NCBI GenBank assembly: GCA_027886175.1 | Contig: JAJNNQ010000018.1 | Span: 20,069,001 to 20,133,000, forward strand | Length of the DNA: 64,000 nt | Reading direction: 5' to 3' | DNA from: Phylloscopus collybita | Taxonomy: Eukaryota; Chordata; Aves; Passeriformes; Phylloscopidae | Shown: positions 46,964 through 60,527 of the stretch, in pieces | How the letters are laid out: the number at the start of each line of letters is the position of its first letter | Position numbering within the stretch: position 1 is the first letter of the stretch | The notes under the pieces: model-generated | Database searches by the model: none | Told to the model about the DNA's origin: nothing | What the model saw: the letters and a program-made list of their open reading frames with translations, nothing else | Position numbers and translations under genes: made by a program

Positions 46964-49685
46964 TGTGTGTGGTCTAGATGTCTGCACTTGGGGAAAAAAA
47001 GGTGCATTGCTCTGCTGTGCTGTCCTGTGTGTTCAACCAGTTGTCCTGCCCTTATCTGCAGTCACTTGTCACTGTTTCTCCAGGACACTGCAGGCTTGGG
47101 GACTTCCCCATGCACGTCTGAGGATAAAGTGTGGCAGAGGAAAGTGGGCACCTCAGAACTTCCCTCTGGTCCCTGAGATGAGCAGATCCTTCTCCTCCTG
47201 CATAGACTAAGCCTCATGAGTCCCCAGGTGGAGAGACTGTGTACAGGATTATGAGATAAACTAATGGCTGCTCCCTGGTTCTTGTTCCCAAACTATCAAA
47301 CAGCACAACTGTGCCTGTAGGGTACACCTGTGGGCAACAGCACTATAGTAAAATCTCATAAATGTGTCCACTGTAGGAGAAATATGGTCAGGATATTTAC
47401 AGCCAGCCTCAGTGTTTGTATGAGGAAGTGAAAATACAGTTGCTATTAACAGAATGTAACTTCATTTTTTAACAGATTAAAAAAAAAAATTAAACCTACT
47501 TATTGTTTTTCTTTGTTTTTGCTTTAGAAAAGTAAAAAAAAAACAAGCTCGTGGAATGAAAGGTGAGAGGTAACTTCATCCAAACTCAGTCATGGTTTCT
47601 TCTCAGAATAGCAACACTGCCAATATGTTCTTGTGCATGTCATACTGCAAGCTAAATTATAACAGTTCCTGGTTAGAATACTTTTGTCTGTGTAAAGGAT
47701 TTATATGCTTTCCTTCTCAGTCATTACATATTAAAAGTCACAGCATCATAGCAATTTACTCAGAAAATTCTCTTGTATAAACATGTTTTATGTATCTGAT
47801 GTACATGTATCTGATTTTAAATAACAATGCGGGAAAAAATGTAACTATTAGAAATACTTGTAATACAGACAGAGTTTCCACACATGAAAAATTACTGACT
47901 AATTCTTAATCAACTTCTCGAGTTCTCATTTTGACAGTGAGATCTCTCAGTGGCATTCAACATATCACCACTCACTCTATGGTGAAATTAAGTATCTACT
48001 CAACACTGAAGTGCTTGGCTGTTATTCGACCGTGTTTGCTCTTAATGCTTTTAAAATCCATTAGCTCTCATGGACCTTACTCAGATTGACAGTGTTGTAC
48101 AGAATGAACAGCTACCATTAAGTTAACTGGAAGACAAAACAAAATAAAAAAGTTAACTGCGAAAACCTGAGAGTTTATATGTATTGATCAGGAAATGCCT
48201 GCTACAAAATAAATGTCAAACCACATAAAAGTGTAGGAATATCAATACATTTCTAGGGCTGAAAAAAACACGTTTGTATCAGGGTTTCTCTTCAGAATCA
48301 CTTCTTCTGTTTTCACAGAGAACTGAGGAAGTAGATTCATGCCTGGTATAATTGATTATGTATTAACTGAAGATGACATCAAGGGGTAATGAGAATGCAT
48401 ATGATTTTTACAGCTACATACACTGGTACACCAACCAAACAATTATTACTGGCTGTATCATCTCTCTGCATTGAGGCTGGCCTCATGTTGGATATACAAG
48501 AATTTATTTATCTTGCAAAATCTCAACCAAACAGACTATTCTTTATTATTTAAACAAGATCTGCATGTTATATTAGAAATTACATCACAGTAGATAAGAC
48601 TCTTGTGAATCACCTCTAAAATATTAGTCTCCCTGTTTCGGGAGATGGGCAGAAAAATTTCTCAGATCTTAGTAAAGTACAAATATGTTTTGACTTCAGA
48701 AAAATAATTAATAGCCCTTTCTTCTCAGAAGACTTTTTTATTCAATAAAGTTCTAAAGATGCTACAACAATAACCCTCCAAATCCTACTAATTCTTTAGG
48801 TAGAGCTTAAATATATGTTTTAAAATTATTTGGATTTTTAGTAGATCTGACTCCAAAATAAAGCCAGGTGCTGTACAGGCTGACCTCATGGGCTCTCAAA
48901 CACAGACTAGGTTCCTTGGCTTACCAAAATCTTGGTAGCAACTTCAAAGGCATAATCTGAATATTTTGAAACCTTTGGTGAACTCTGTATTGGAATCATG
49001 TCTCCATTATCTTGACCTGATCTCTAATTTTTAAGAGTCATCCTAAGAGAAAAATGATAAACGTATATGCTAAGAAAAACTTCATGTAAGAGATAATTTC
49101 CATGGAATGATGAAGGAAAAGCTATTACATTTTCCATGTTAAAAGATCTAAGCTTATGGTTTGCTGTGGCACACCATGGCTGCCCCATTTCAAACTTGTT
49201 TCTTGACAGCAATTTTTAGGAAATCAGAAAGTCCAGCAGTATAAATTGTCAAAAATTGTTTTATAGCTTTAGATCCAAAATTACAGATTTTTCATCAACA
49301 TAAGAACTGAATTTTTTATACCATTCTCTGTGAAAGAATGTAGTGTCTTGAGCAACATGATTGAAGAATGGCTTGGTGATGTGACATCAGTGTATGTCAT
49401 AGGAAGAGATGTATGCATATTAATAAGCCAGGAGAGAGCAGGACATGAAATTGCCAAAGGAGGAAATCAGTGCAGATCAAAGCTAGACTGAGTAGGGCCA
49501 ATGTGCACACATAAAACCCAGGTGTCACTGCTCTTGCTTTAGTAGAACAGCCTGTCCCTGCTGAGCCACTGCTGCATACCAAACTTCTAGACACAGTACA
49601 TCTAGACACAATCTTACTCATCAGTTGAAATTAGAAGTATTTAGGTCTGTTTTCTCTAGGATTAGGATAATCAAATTTTCCATAG
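46964..49685. other. Unique DNA, no gene recognised
   Basis: The first 400 bases (to about 47350) are less AT-rich, and two + strand frames of 69 and 81 codons overlap there. I see no motif or exon structure, and the block could be a decayed repeat. The rest is AT-rich and featureless to me. Confidence 0.5.
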
Positions 49686-50196
49686 TTGTTTCAGCAGCCC
49701 TCTTATTAGAGGATAGAAATGAGCCAAGACACAGACTCCTTGTTTATCACAGCATGAAAATGGTCTTTACAGCTCAGCCATCCTGTCTCCAACCAGTCAC
49801 TGACTCTGGCTGCAGCAAGCTCCTACTGTAGGTTTCCCTTGCAGCCTCTGACTGCTGGTTATTTCCTGATAAACTCTGACTGCGTGGATTAGTTTGCAGG
49901 CTCTAAATGCAGGCTTTTACCCAGCTAGCAAGTTCCAACAACAGGCTCTAACTGCAGACGCAGACTGACCTCACAGCAGTGATTCTCTCTCCTTGGGTTC
50001 CTTCTTCTTCATGATCCTCTCATTCCCTCTCCAAGGTTCCTCCTTCATGATTCTACCCTCACTCTAACCCCCTCCCTTTTATCACACTTATCTTTATTGA
50101 ATATAGCTGTGCCTCATCAGGGGCAAGACTGAATTGGGTAATTAATGCAGCTGTTACTTATCAGGGGCAAGGTCACCTGTATTCCCCTCTCCTACA
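49686..50196 (-). mobile_element. Probable solo LTR of an endogenous retrovirus
   Basis: Read on the - strand it begins TGTAGGAGAGGGGAATACAG at 50196, an LTR-type TG end. It continues with a region containing CAATAAAG and a TGATAAAAGGG promoter-like motif (about 50077-50087). It then enters a segment with degenerate repeats of about 14 bases of the type CTCTGACTGCAG (49801-49957). The start and the AT-rich motif layout resemble avian ERV LTRs I know, but the family is from memory. The left end is uncertain; TGTTTCAGCAG at 49686 is one candidate. No target-site duplication was confirmed, and no viral coding region is nearby. Confidence 0.62.
49801..49957. repeat. Degenerate CTCTGACTGC repeats inside the LTR
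   Basis: Five related segments occur: TGACTCTGGCTGCAGC (49801), CCTCTGACTGCTGG (49845), ACTCTGACTGCGTGG (49873), GGCTCTAAATGCAGGC (49899) and GGCTCTAACTGCAG (49944). Spacing varies from about 26 to 45 bases, so it is a decayed, irregular repeat cluster and not a clean tandem array. Confidence 0.7.
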
Positions 50197-51667
50197 CAAA
50201 ATGAGCATGGATACTGCTACACATGCTAATGCTATGCATTGACGTAACAAGATACCAATACTTAATGTAATGAAAAATGAAATTGGACTTAAAGTGCTGT
50301 GGAAGAACAAGTGAGAAATGAACAAAACATTCAAACTGAGCCAAAGGGATGTTAATAGAAAGTGAGGCTTTGATAATTTGCTCCATATTGTAAAAAATAT
50401 TTATTTATTCCAAAATATGAAGATAAAAATTTAACATATATTTCTGAAAAATTAATTTGTCCCTGGACAGGAGAATATTTCCCAACACCAACTCATGATC
50501 TGCTGAATGATCCAGATAAGATAGTGATCTCTTACACCGACAGCTGCATCAAGTAGCACGAGTTTGAGTAGCGAAGTTGTAAAGTGTTTCCTTATAGCAG
50601 AAAGCAAGTAACTTAGCTGTTTCTCTGGACAGTTTAAGAGACTTTCTTGATAGATAAAGACAAAGACAGTTAACAGACAGTTAACATAGGCTGCACTTGT
50701 CTAACTCTACTTCTAGTAAAATTAATAAAGGTCACCCTTAGTATGCAGGTATCAAGAGAAGCTGTATTTCATTCTCCTCCTGCTTTAACTGAACTGGGAT
50801 GTGCTGAACAGGAACAAAAGAGAGTGCTCAGTTTGCTTTGTTTGAATGTGCTCTTCTTAAGGCTAATTTGACATTACACTATATGATATGTGAAAATATT
50901 CTTATTACATCCTACATGGCTAAGCATAAACAAAGTTTACTGCGAAGCTGCATACTAAGGAAGAGTTTTGGAAAATTACAGAAAAAATGGCCAACTCTAA
51001 GTGTAGAGAATCAATCATATCTGATGTATAAAATACATTTCAAACTTTAGCTTTCCATCCATCATGAGACGCTTACCTCGATGTAAGTATGCTGCTAACT
51101 GGCTCTTTCTTGCAATAACTGGAACAAATCTCCGGCAAATAAAGTCCTTGTATATATGAAGCTGCTTTCATAGCATTTTTTTGTCATTGATAAGTTTTCC
51201 TGAGTCACCTTTTTTACCTTAACTTTCAGCCTTTTCACTAAGCATCTGTTAGCTAAAATGAAGCCTATAATAAACATTTATGTCCCTCTTTATGCTGATT
51301 GTTGTTTACACCTATGTGGCAATGCTGTAGGAATATATTGAATATTTATGTAGCAAGAAATTGCACCTCCAGACTATTAAACACTGAGTGGAGCAGCTGG
51401 GATTCTCTAAATGCATTCAGGCCACTAGCAGTATCCATTATTTATCTACATTACTAGCTGCACTTGCAAAGATTGTTCACTTTTTCTCCTCTAACACCTG
51501 ATGACAGCAGAATGGGAGCACATCCTTTTTAAGCAAATTGACATTCCAATTTTTTTGGAATTGCATTCTGGTCTGCATTCTCATTACAATGAAATAGCAA
51601 TGTGAGAAGGTTGGAAGCCACTGCCTGCTTTTTAAGAGAAAGAAGGTTATGGGGATTGCTGGCTTTC
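50197..51667. other. AT-rich unique DNA, no gene recognised
   Basis: No gene or repeat body is recognised. Open frames are 70 codons or shorter. Confidence 0.55.
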
Positions 51668-52200
51668 CCCCCTACTCTACTCCACTGCCGTGAGATGTCA
51701 CCTGGAGTACTGTGTCCAGATCTTGGCCCCCAAACATAGAAAAATATGGAGTGAGTCCAGAGGAGGGACATGAAGAAGATCAAAGGGCTGGAGCACCTCC
51801 CTTTTGAGGAAAGGTTGAGTGAGTTGGGATTGTACAAACTGAAGAAGAGCAGGCTTTTGAGAGACCTTAGAAAAATACCTAAACAGGTTTACAAGAGAAC
51901 AGAAGACAGACATTTTACAAAGGCATGGAGTGATGGGATAATGAGCAATGGGTTTAAACTGAAAGGGAGTAGGTTTAGATTGGATATTAAGAAAAAGTTC
52001 TTTACTGTGAGGGTGGTGAGGCACTGGAACATGTTTCCCAGAGAAGTTGTGGATGCCCCATCACTGGAAGTGTTCAGGGCCACATTGGACAGAACTTTGA
52101 GGAACCTAGTCTAGTGGAAGGTGTCCCTGACCATGACAGGATTGGAAATAGATTACCTTTAAGGTCTCTTCCAACCCAAATGATTCTATGATTCTGTGAC
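51668..52200 (+). mobile_element. CR1 LINE, 3' part with the best preserved C-terminal ORF2 frame
   Basis: A 5'-truncated + strand CR1. It starts with the segment around CCACTGCCGTGAGATGTCAC, includes the CACCTGGAGTACTGTGTCCA motif, and ends with TTAAGGTCTCTTCCAACCC and two ATTCTATG/ATTCTGTG units at 52180-52200. The tail and coding frame are better preserved than in the other copies, which suggests a younger insertion. The 3' boundary is sharp. Confidence 0.95.
51770..52114 (+). pseudogene. CR1 ORF2 C-terminal remnant, 114 codons open
   Basis: The frame includes KIKGLEHLPFEERLSELGLY, FKLKGSRFRLDIKKKFF, VRHWNMFPREVVDAPSLEVF and TLRNLV. This is the conserved C-terminal region of CR1 ORF2, and the stop at 52112-52114 is at the natural end. 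The frame is open from before 51770 (no true start is expected here, since this is the middle of ORF2). In a full CR1 this region follows the RT domain. Its exact role is not established as far as I know. Without endonuclease and RT it cannot work as a gene. Confidence 0.92.
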
Positions 52201-55200
52201 TATTTAGTAAAATTCTGATCAGCTTCAGTAAGTCAGTGCCAGTTGTATCACTTGAGTAAAGTCAAAAGAACAGAATGAATCAAAGTGTATAATCAAGAGA
52301 AGATGGTTCTCTGCAAATATCTCCAGAACTTTAAATTTTCTTTACAGGTTTGTTTTTTTGATTTTTTTTCTCATATCCTAGTCAAATCACAATTTGCATT
52401 CATTTTATTGCAAAGCATATCCAGAAGGAATTTCACGGTGTTATCTAGTCTATTCCTTTTCCTCAGTTTAATGTGTACCACTACTCACAGATATATATTT
52501 CAAAAAAATATTAAAAGAAAGTCATATTATAGTCCACTCCTTTTCATGCTCAGAAGTGGGGTCTAGAACCTTAATAGCTAACTCACTTCTTTATCATGTA
52601 AAATTCATTAACAGGGTTTTGATTTCCTCTGATATATACTCGGGTTTTCACTTATTTCTTTCATTGCATCTATTATCTAGTCATACTAAAAATACATGAA
52701 TGTTAGATGATGTGCCATTTTCTAGTGAGACTTGTTAATGAAATTACTTTCATTATACAGTGATTCTTCACCTTTAATTTATTTATGGAATTCTAAGAAA
52801 TGTACTTGTCTTAGTAAAATTCTAACTTTATTAGTGTTACTGTTCAGCTAAACAAGTGATTGAGTACATTCAGAATCCACTTTCTGCTCTTTGCTGATTT
52901 TTGTTTCTTGCATGATTCTTATAAAAGCTCAATATAAAACTTGTCTTTCCTCCATGACGGTGTAAAATATCATGTTTTATTGTTTTTGTTGTGTATAATT
53001 AGTTGCAAATGATATGTTGTTTATAGTATGTTATGTATTTATTTATTTTAGCCCTGATCATACCAAATAAGTAATGGATTCTTATGATAACATATTCTGG
53101 GAAGACATTTCAAGGAGGCTTGTCAAATTCACCTTGAATACCATCACATTAGCAAGAATTTAACATTTTGCAATACTAGCAGACACAATTAATTTTTCTG
53201 AGTCAATGTAACCAACAAAGAAATAAAAGAAGCGTCTTTCCTAATGCACTTCTTCAAGAACTTTTTAAAGTCTGGAAGTAATGACTATTTGTAGAAACCT
53301 GGTTTCCATGAATTTAATAGAAGGAAACTCTTCCACATTTTGATTAACTTGGTACTTTGACAGATGTCCAGCTTTTGAATTCTTTTGGAACCACATCTCA
53401 AATCTAGACAACATATCAAAAGATCACACTGACAGAGACAAAATTTATATTAGATGTAGCTCACTATTTTAACAGAAAATTGGCTATAAAGGGCTAATAC
53501 TCCCAATCTTAGCATAACTCTTCAGATATCGGGATAGCAATCACAAAGGGAGATTTTCTGTGTCCAAACTTCTTTTTAGGTATACCAATAACAAGTTCTG
53601 GTAAGCACTGACATTTTTTCAACTCACAGTGATCTTATGAATTTTTAACTGAAACTCTAAAGGGTTCAGAAAAGAGAATACTCGAGAAAATACTATTATC
53701 CTTAGGCATAAGAAGTGTTGTAATGCCCTGTACTTTGGGAGAAATTCATTACATAATCAGGATGAAATATTTTTTCATTACATGGATTTTTTTTTTTTAA
53801 TACAAAATAATTTTGATTTTATCCTGTTCATCAACCTAGATACACTGAGAATAGTAAAGAAGTAATTTAATTATAATTCCAGCAGTATTTAGAGCCTGAG
53901 TTTTCTTATCAATTGAGATGAACGTAAGACTACAAGATTCAGGATCATCAATAATATGATATAGCACTTTGAGTGCACAGAAAGCCTGTAGAGACAAGAA
54001 CTGCTGAACAAAATGTGTGCAAGTACAAGAATATAAAGGGATGGACTTCTTTTTCAAAAGGTGTAAAATATCTCATTGTTCGTTTTTCATCAGCACTGAG
54101 ATATTTGTATTGATCTTGGAGACTGTCTGCTGTGCTTTTAGAACTTTCAATATTGCAAATGATTAAGGGAAATCACTGATGTTACAAACAGAACAATACC
54201 TCCTCCAAGCAGATGCAATGTCTGTGGCTTTGGATAATAATATATATAGATAATAGCTTTCCACTCTTCTCTTGGAAATCTTGCAAAAGATGTTAGGTCA
54301 TCACAAATAAGTAAGAAAGAATGTCTGAAACACAACATCCTGTATTGTTTTCTAATAAAATAAATGCATTATGTCACAGATAAACCCCTCTAAACTGCAA
54401 TACGCACTGCATTTAGTAAATATTTGTAGATATATATTTCTGGAATCTCTGTCAGAACAATGAGAATATCAGGTAACCATAAACTTACATGCTTGTATCT
54501 TTCCTAGATTAAAAGAGCATTCACTGCACAATTTCAGTTAATTCTTGAGATACAGTTCGGGGAGTTTCAAGCCTTTAACTAATGTGGTTACCAACCTATC
54601 CATTATCGGATTGTAAATATCGATACTTTTTTGGTTTTTTTTGTTGCTTTTCAGAGCAATCATTTGGCAACATATTTATTAATGTCATTATACCAAAAAT
54701 CTTGTTGGACACACTGGGATAGAAGTGATATATTTGCTGTGTACTAGTGTAGCTTATCAAACATGTCTTTTGCCAGTACTAATAAAGGCTGCAGGCCTTG
54801 TGCTTATCTGATAGTGTAAGGTCTTAGGATTTGTCTGAGCTTGCCTTGACTTTTTAGCTTTTTAGCTTTTGCAAATGTATGTAGGCACTGCATTATGAAA
54901 GATAGTTCTTGAAGTTAAGCCTGGATATTGACAACTCAGTGTGGCATCCCACCTAGTCTGTAAACCAGGAACACTGGTATTGTCAGCCTAGAATCCAGAG
55001 GGACTTTAGAAAAGACGTAGTTATTGGTAAGGTTTGGTGGGTTTTTTTCCCAATTGTTTTTAAAACACTATTATTAAGGAAGATTTTTCTGTAATAATTT
55101 GTACTATGACTGCATCTAGCTTAGTAATAGCTGTTGTTGGTTTTAATTAGATTGTTAGGATTTTAATTAAATGATAAGTTGTTTGTTTTATATATCAGGT

Positions 55201-56634
55201 GTACTATATTTTTGCTTATATTGATATGGTGGGTGTAATATTGGATGCATGCATACTAAGAAACTTGCAAATTTAAGATAATTACCTGAATCCAGTGGAA
55301 TGTGTGTGCACCAAAACAGGCCTAGGGTACATGGCAGCCTTCTGAACAATAGCGTGTCTTAAGTTGTATGCATGCTGAAAAGGAATGTTTCAACAGGGTA
55401 ATGTTCTTCCTCAGCAGTTTGAAATTTCCTTAAATAAAAGAAATTAATAGAGTGGGTTTGACCAACAATGTTTTTTCTAGAACAAAGCAGAGAGGTCACA
55501 ATTATTTGAAGACCATTTTTTAGGGAGGAAATTAAGGATTTTCTGCCTAGACTTGTGCACAGATCAGCTAACACATCCCCTTTGTTCCTTGCAGAGCCCA
55601 ATTCAGTGTTTGCTGAAGCCTCTGAATATAGTCTTGACAACCTCAGTCCACAAAAACCCTGCCCTGAAACCACACAGACAAACCTAGATTCCCTGTATAT
55701 CCATTTATATCCATTTACCTTTAAAGTCCTTAAGTAGTGCAGAAATGATCTCTCCCAAATTTTAAACATAGGGTAAAGACCTGAAAGTAAAGACCTGAAA
55801 GACATGATTTTGGATAATGCAGTGCTTGTTGCAGAGATCTGACCTAAGAAGTACTTTATGAGACATTCTTTTTAAGAGTATTCAAAAAAGAAAAATAGCA
55901 TTGAAGTTATGTTATTATTTTCATTATGTATCCATGTTTTGATATTGCCCAGAACTCAATTAAAATCAGGCTCCATTATACTGAGCACAATCAAAACCAT
56001 GTATCAGAGAAAATTTTATGCTATATAAATGAAAATGTCATTAATTGCGCTTTTCAAGTGCTGCATGTATGGTCTTGTGATAATTTCTACCAAGATTATT
56101 TTTATTAATAAGTGGTCAAGCCAGTAATATCTCTATCATAGAAGGTTTTATTATGGAAGAATAAAAGTCATTCTTTTGCTTACAAAAAAGCAGCACAGAA
56201 AACCAGGTCAGGCAATGCTGCTTCAGAGAATTGTCTTTCTAACATGATTATTTTGATTATTTGTAGCCTAAAAAACAGCTTTAATTATCTGCAATCAGAG
56301 CTGTTCAAAATGTTTGCAATAAGGATACACTGGGCCTGAGAATTTTAATACTTTAGAAAAACCAGGCATGCACTCTGTGTTTGTGGCTTTGGTGACTCAA
56401 ATACTGCAGTACCCTAACAGGCACTATGTAGAATATGCATCACCTCATTTACAATTTTTTGTTCATTTTTAATTGATTTTCTTACATATGCTCATCCTTC
56501 TTGATAAATCTTTCCTTTTTCTACCTTCACGGACATCCTGATTTTCCCTCTAACAGCTTTACACCATTTTCTCTCAAGTTTCCTCCATCTTCTAAACCCC
56601 ATTTCTGTTCTTCACACCACAGAACTGTCTGAAA
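52201..56634. other. AT-rich unique DNA, no gene recognised
   Basis: Small duplications occur at 55696-55715 (10 bases twice) and 55774-55801 (14 bases twice). A 148-codon - strand frame (55359-55805) overlaps a 60-codon + strand frame (55555-55737). The latter follows a pyrimidine-rich AG that resembles a splice acceptor, but no donor or polyadenylation signal supports an exon. Confidence 0.5.
55774..55801. repeat. 14-base perfect tandem duplication
   Basis: TAAAGACCTGAAAG occurs twice without a gap. It lies 59 bases after another perfect duplication (TATATCCATT twice, 55696-55715). Confidence 0.9.
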
Positions 56635-56843
56635 TTCAGCAAATTTCAGGGTCCTGCACAGAGGGAAGAACAACTAGGGCCAGCTGAGGCTCGACCTGCT
56701 GAGAAGCAGCTCTGTGGAGAAGGACCTGGGGTTGGTTCCTGGTGGACAACAGGCTGTCTTTAAGCCAGCAGTGAGCCCTAGGGGCCAAGAAGGCCAGTGG
56801 AATCCTGGGGTGCATTAGAAGAGCATTGCCAGCAGGTGAAGGA
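56635..56843 (+). mobile_element. CR1 LINE fragment
   Basis: It contains AGAAGGACCTGGGGTTGGTT, CTGGTGGACAACAGGCTGTC, GGCCAAGAAGGCCAGTGGAA and TCCTGGGGTGCATTAGAAGA. This is CR1 ORF2 sequence just downstream of the RT core, where live copies encode a KDLGVLVD-like segment and ILGCI. Both ends are missing, including the 3' end, so it is a remnant left by deletion of a larger copy. The 88-codon - strand frame over it is an antisense shadow. Confidence 0.87.
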
Positions 56844-59305
56844 AGAGAAAAACAGAGAGAAGAAAATGAAATAAATAGATAACTCTTCTTTTTAAGGAAC
56901 ATCCACTGTATTCATCAAATGGTAGATCTGCTGTAGATTCTTAAGCTGATTAATTCTTTTTTTTCAGCTTTCATCTGGCATAGGAACAAACACATTAAAA
57001 ATGCGCTGATTGGGGAGCTCTTTGTGTGTTTTTCTAAACATCATCATTTGGAAATCCATATCATTTTGCTCTGGGAGGGATCACACATTCCTCTCATGCT
57101 CTCAGAAACTCAAATATTTCTAATGTAGTTCATTCCTATTTTCGTTCTTTGGATCCCCATTTTGAGCTTTCTAAAATGAGTTATGTGCAGTGTGATTTCT
57201 ACATCAACCATTAACAATGCTCATAATTAAATCCATCTGTCAAATTATATTTAATAGAGTCTTAAAGCAATGTTTCCTACTGTCACCAGAGTGGCCATTC
57301 ATTACATATTTAACATCGAAATAAAATTTTTAGACATCACATTTTTTTTCTATCAATTTAATTTGAATAAGGGCTGAGCTAGTGAGCAAGATGAAAAATT
57401 AAATCCAGATGATCTTATTGATTAGAGAGATCTGGCCTCCAAACTAAGCTCCATTAATTATCTTAGCTTCCACTTCAGAAAGCAGAAATTCAAAAGTTTT
57501 AATTACATTACTTCACTGCATGAAGCATCAATATCATTTATGATGTCTATATAATTACAGACTCATTAACTGCATGCAGTCTTTACTGTAACAGGTACTG
57601 TGTCTTCAGTTGACACATGATGATGCAATTTGGGAGTAAATATAATCCTAGGAATGTCTAAATGTAAGGATTGTTAAAACTGTACAGTGACGTCTGCAAC
57701 AGTAATCCAAACAAAGAGGAAAGCCAGTTAAAAAGTCTAATTAAAGATTCAGCTTTCTTACAAATCAGTTCTCAGAATATCCCACAAATTCTACTGATTT
57801 CATCTACAAGACAGAAGCACCAAAAGTACCAACCACTAGATTCTGGTGGATTTTCTATACTAGACAAATGTGCTAGAAAATGTTTATTGCAAGGTCTTAC
57901 AAAAAAGATATTTTGGTTTTTTACTTGACACAAGAAGATGGAAGACTCAATATGTGACTGAAGTGCACACTCACAACTGGAAAAATTGAGGGGGGAGGAA
58001 AAAAACCCCAAAATTATAACTACCATTTTTTCTTTAAATATTTTTTTATTCTATAATACATACATTCATCACTGATTATAGGGTGTAAGGACCAGTTCTA
58101 AACACTTTTTTAGACAACAGTACAGCCAAATACAGGATAATAAACATTTTTTTCTCCACCATTTTGAAGTGTATTCACAGTAAAGTGCTTCTCTTCTGTT
58201 ATTCTACTTTCTAGATTTTTAGGGTATATCTGACTCTAAGGAAGCCTTATATCTTCTTGCTTAAATGTCAAATGATTCCCAAACATGTTTTTGTCTTTGA
58301 ACACGGATTTTTCTGTATTTATTTTTGGTGTATGGTGACTCCAGCATTTTCCATTAACATGATGCGATATCAGATGATTATATATTTGTCGATTTCACAA
58401 AAATGTGCAATTCTCCATGCAAAACATGGTTATATGAATTTTTTTAAACTGAACATGGGAAAAAAGTGATGTATGAAAGACCAAACAGGAGCATGTAACT
58501 CTTGGAAACAGACATAAAATGGTATAAATTTAAAATATTTATAGTCTTTAATGGAAATGCATGTGAATTTGCCAACTGACAAGAGACAGAAAATGGTGCT
58601 TTAACAGAGATTATGTTTCAACTCTCCGTGAACATCTGAAAGCAACCTAAATTCAGTCATCTACCTCAAATCTTCTTCTTCCTCTACCTCAAATTCTGTT
58701 TTTCCAATGTGCATTAATTGGTCCAGTGGATTTCACTCAAGCAACCAGGACTGTTATACAGAAAGTTTGGAAGACAAGTATCTTTACAATCTCAAGCTTC
58801 AAATTAAAGATAAATAACTATGCCTAAATACTGCTGAGCAGATTAACTCAATTAACAATTCATATTTCAGACTATATAAAAACATATTGAAGTCTCTGCT
58901 CTTAAAATAAGTGTTCCTTTGAACTACCACTTTATTTACCATCCTAATTGTACCCTGCACTGGAGCAAGGTTGAAATCATCAAGGCCTTAAATAAGAAAA
59001 ATAAGTCAGGAACATATGGAGCAGCAATAGTTTTTCTGAGAGATCTTGTAATTTTTTTCTAGCCCAACTAATTGTATACTCATTTACCCCCTATGAAAAA
59101 ATATTAATTTCTTGCTAAACCTCAGATCTAGTAAGGAATACAAAATGACAGATATTCAGTTAATAGATTTTTTGAAGTCAGGTGTTGTGTTTGCATAAAG
59201 AAATTTTAGTGCTGACAATACATGAAGATGCCAAGAAAAAATTAACTTGTTTTCCTCCTAGCTTTCTTCCAAAGACTCATCCTGTCACTTTAAGGCAGAA
59301 AGTTT

Positions 59306-59328
59306 AAAAAAAAAAAAAAAAAAAAAAA
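59306..59328. repeat. A23 run
   Basis: Uninterrupted A run with no retroposon-like body in front of it. Confidence 0.85.
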
Positions 59329-60501
59329 GGCACCAAAAATGCAGTGTTTGCTTTGCTTTCTTAAATAATGAGCCAAAATCTAGAAATTTAAGAACTTTTG
59401 TGAAATTTCATTTTTCCTTGAATGAATATCAGATGTCCTAAGAAAAGGGCCTTGATAATCAAATGGCATCACCCCCAGTAAGAAGCATACTTCAACAGTA
59501 ATTGGCCAAGTAACAGGAAATACGAAATGTAACTAGGTCTATGAATGTCCTACTGTTAAAAGATAAAAAAGGGAATAAAGTCCTCTTCTACCTTCAGGGA
59601 GGAGAGGTCAGCTCAATTTAGCCTTGTTTGTGAGACTTCATACCCCTGCAATTCCATACCCTGAACTTCTTGTAGTAGGGATTTGTGTATGACCTGCCCA
59701 CATGACTGATAAATGGCTATGGATGAACTAAGCAGGAAAGCCTTGAAACATGTTGTGCAGTAAAGGTATCTTTTTGGTCAGGTGTGAATTCCTGTTTGAC
59801 TGTCAAACCTAATTTCACCAAGACAGGTTGAATACCTCTGTGCCTGAAATTAGCAGCTCAGTTGTCAGGAGCACAGGTACTAATGGCATGTTTTTGTCTG
59901 ACTTTCTCTCTGAAGAGCCAGAACTTGGCACAGGATGAGCCAAAAAGAGAGGAATTCATATTCAGCCTAACAGAATTGCTCATATCAACAGAGAGGTATT
60001 TCCAGATTTAGCTGCAAAGTCATTCCCAGTATAACAGGTCTTACTGGACACTGGTTCACAGCAGCAAAAAACAAATTCCACGGATTCCTTGTTGTCAAAC
60101 TGACATGGTCCAGGTTCCATGATCATTAGAGAACAATTTTTTTGCAAATAAGACATAGTATCTGGGGAAGCCAGAAATTCTGTGATTGGTCTTAAGAGAT
60201 GCCAGCATCCACAAGCTCTTACTCCATTTTGCCTGCTTTTTATGGTATGAAAATATGAACATTATCTCACTCCATTGGATTGTGTCCCCCTCATTCCTCC
60301 TTTCTTTATTTTCTTTTCCTGAATAATGGGGTTATATATAGCCAAAACTTTCTTAGTGGCTATGTGTGAGGAAAAAACACTTGAAGAAGTAACTGAAAAG
60401 ATTATATTTTAAACACAAGAGTAAGAGTACAGCCCAAGGTGAGGGTTCCATAGGGTTGTTTGGGGTTTTTTTTTTGAAAAACAGTTTTTTGAAACAGTTT
60501 T

Positions 60502-60527
60502 TTTCCACACATTTTCCTGTGTGGAAA
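60502..60527. repeat. Perfect inverted repeat, 9-base arms
   Basis: TTTCCACAC and GTGTGGAAA are exact reverse complements separated by eight bases. No T run follows, and there is no nearby gene for it to terminate. Confidence 0.85.

Noticed and set aside
46964..47350. Less AT-rich patch with two overlapping short frames as a possible gene
   Set aside because: No motif, no splice structure, and it directly follows a CR1 stump, so a decayed repeat is as likely.
51770..52114. 114-codon frame considered as a cellular gene
   Set aside because: It matches the C-terminal part of CR1 ORF2 and lies inside a CR1 with a normal 3' tail.
55555..55737. Possible + strand exon after a pyrimidine-rich CTTGCAG
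   Set aside because: The acceptor-like site is good, but there is no convincing donor, polyadenylation signal or recognisable peptide. One splice-like site in 64 kb is expected by chance.
55359..55805. 148-codon - strand open frame
   Set aside because: No recognisable domain, crosses two local tandem duplications, and competes with a + strand frame. Chance is the simpler explanation.
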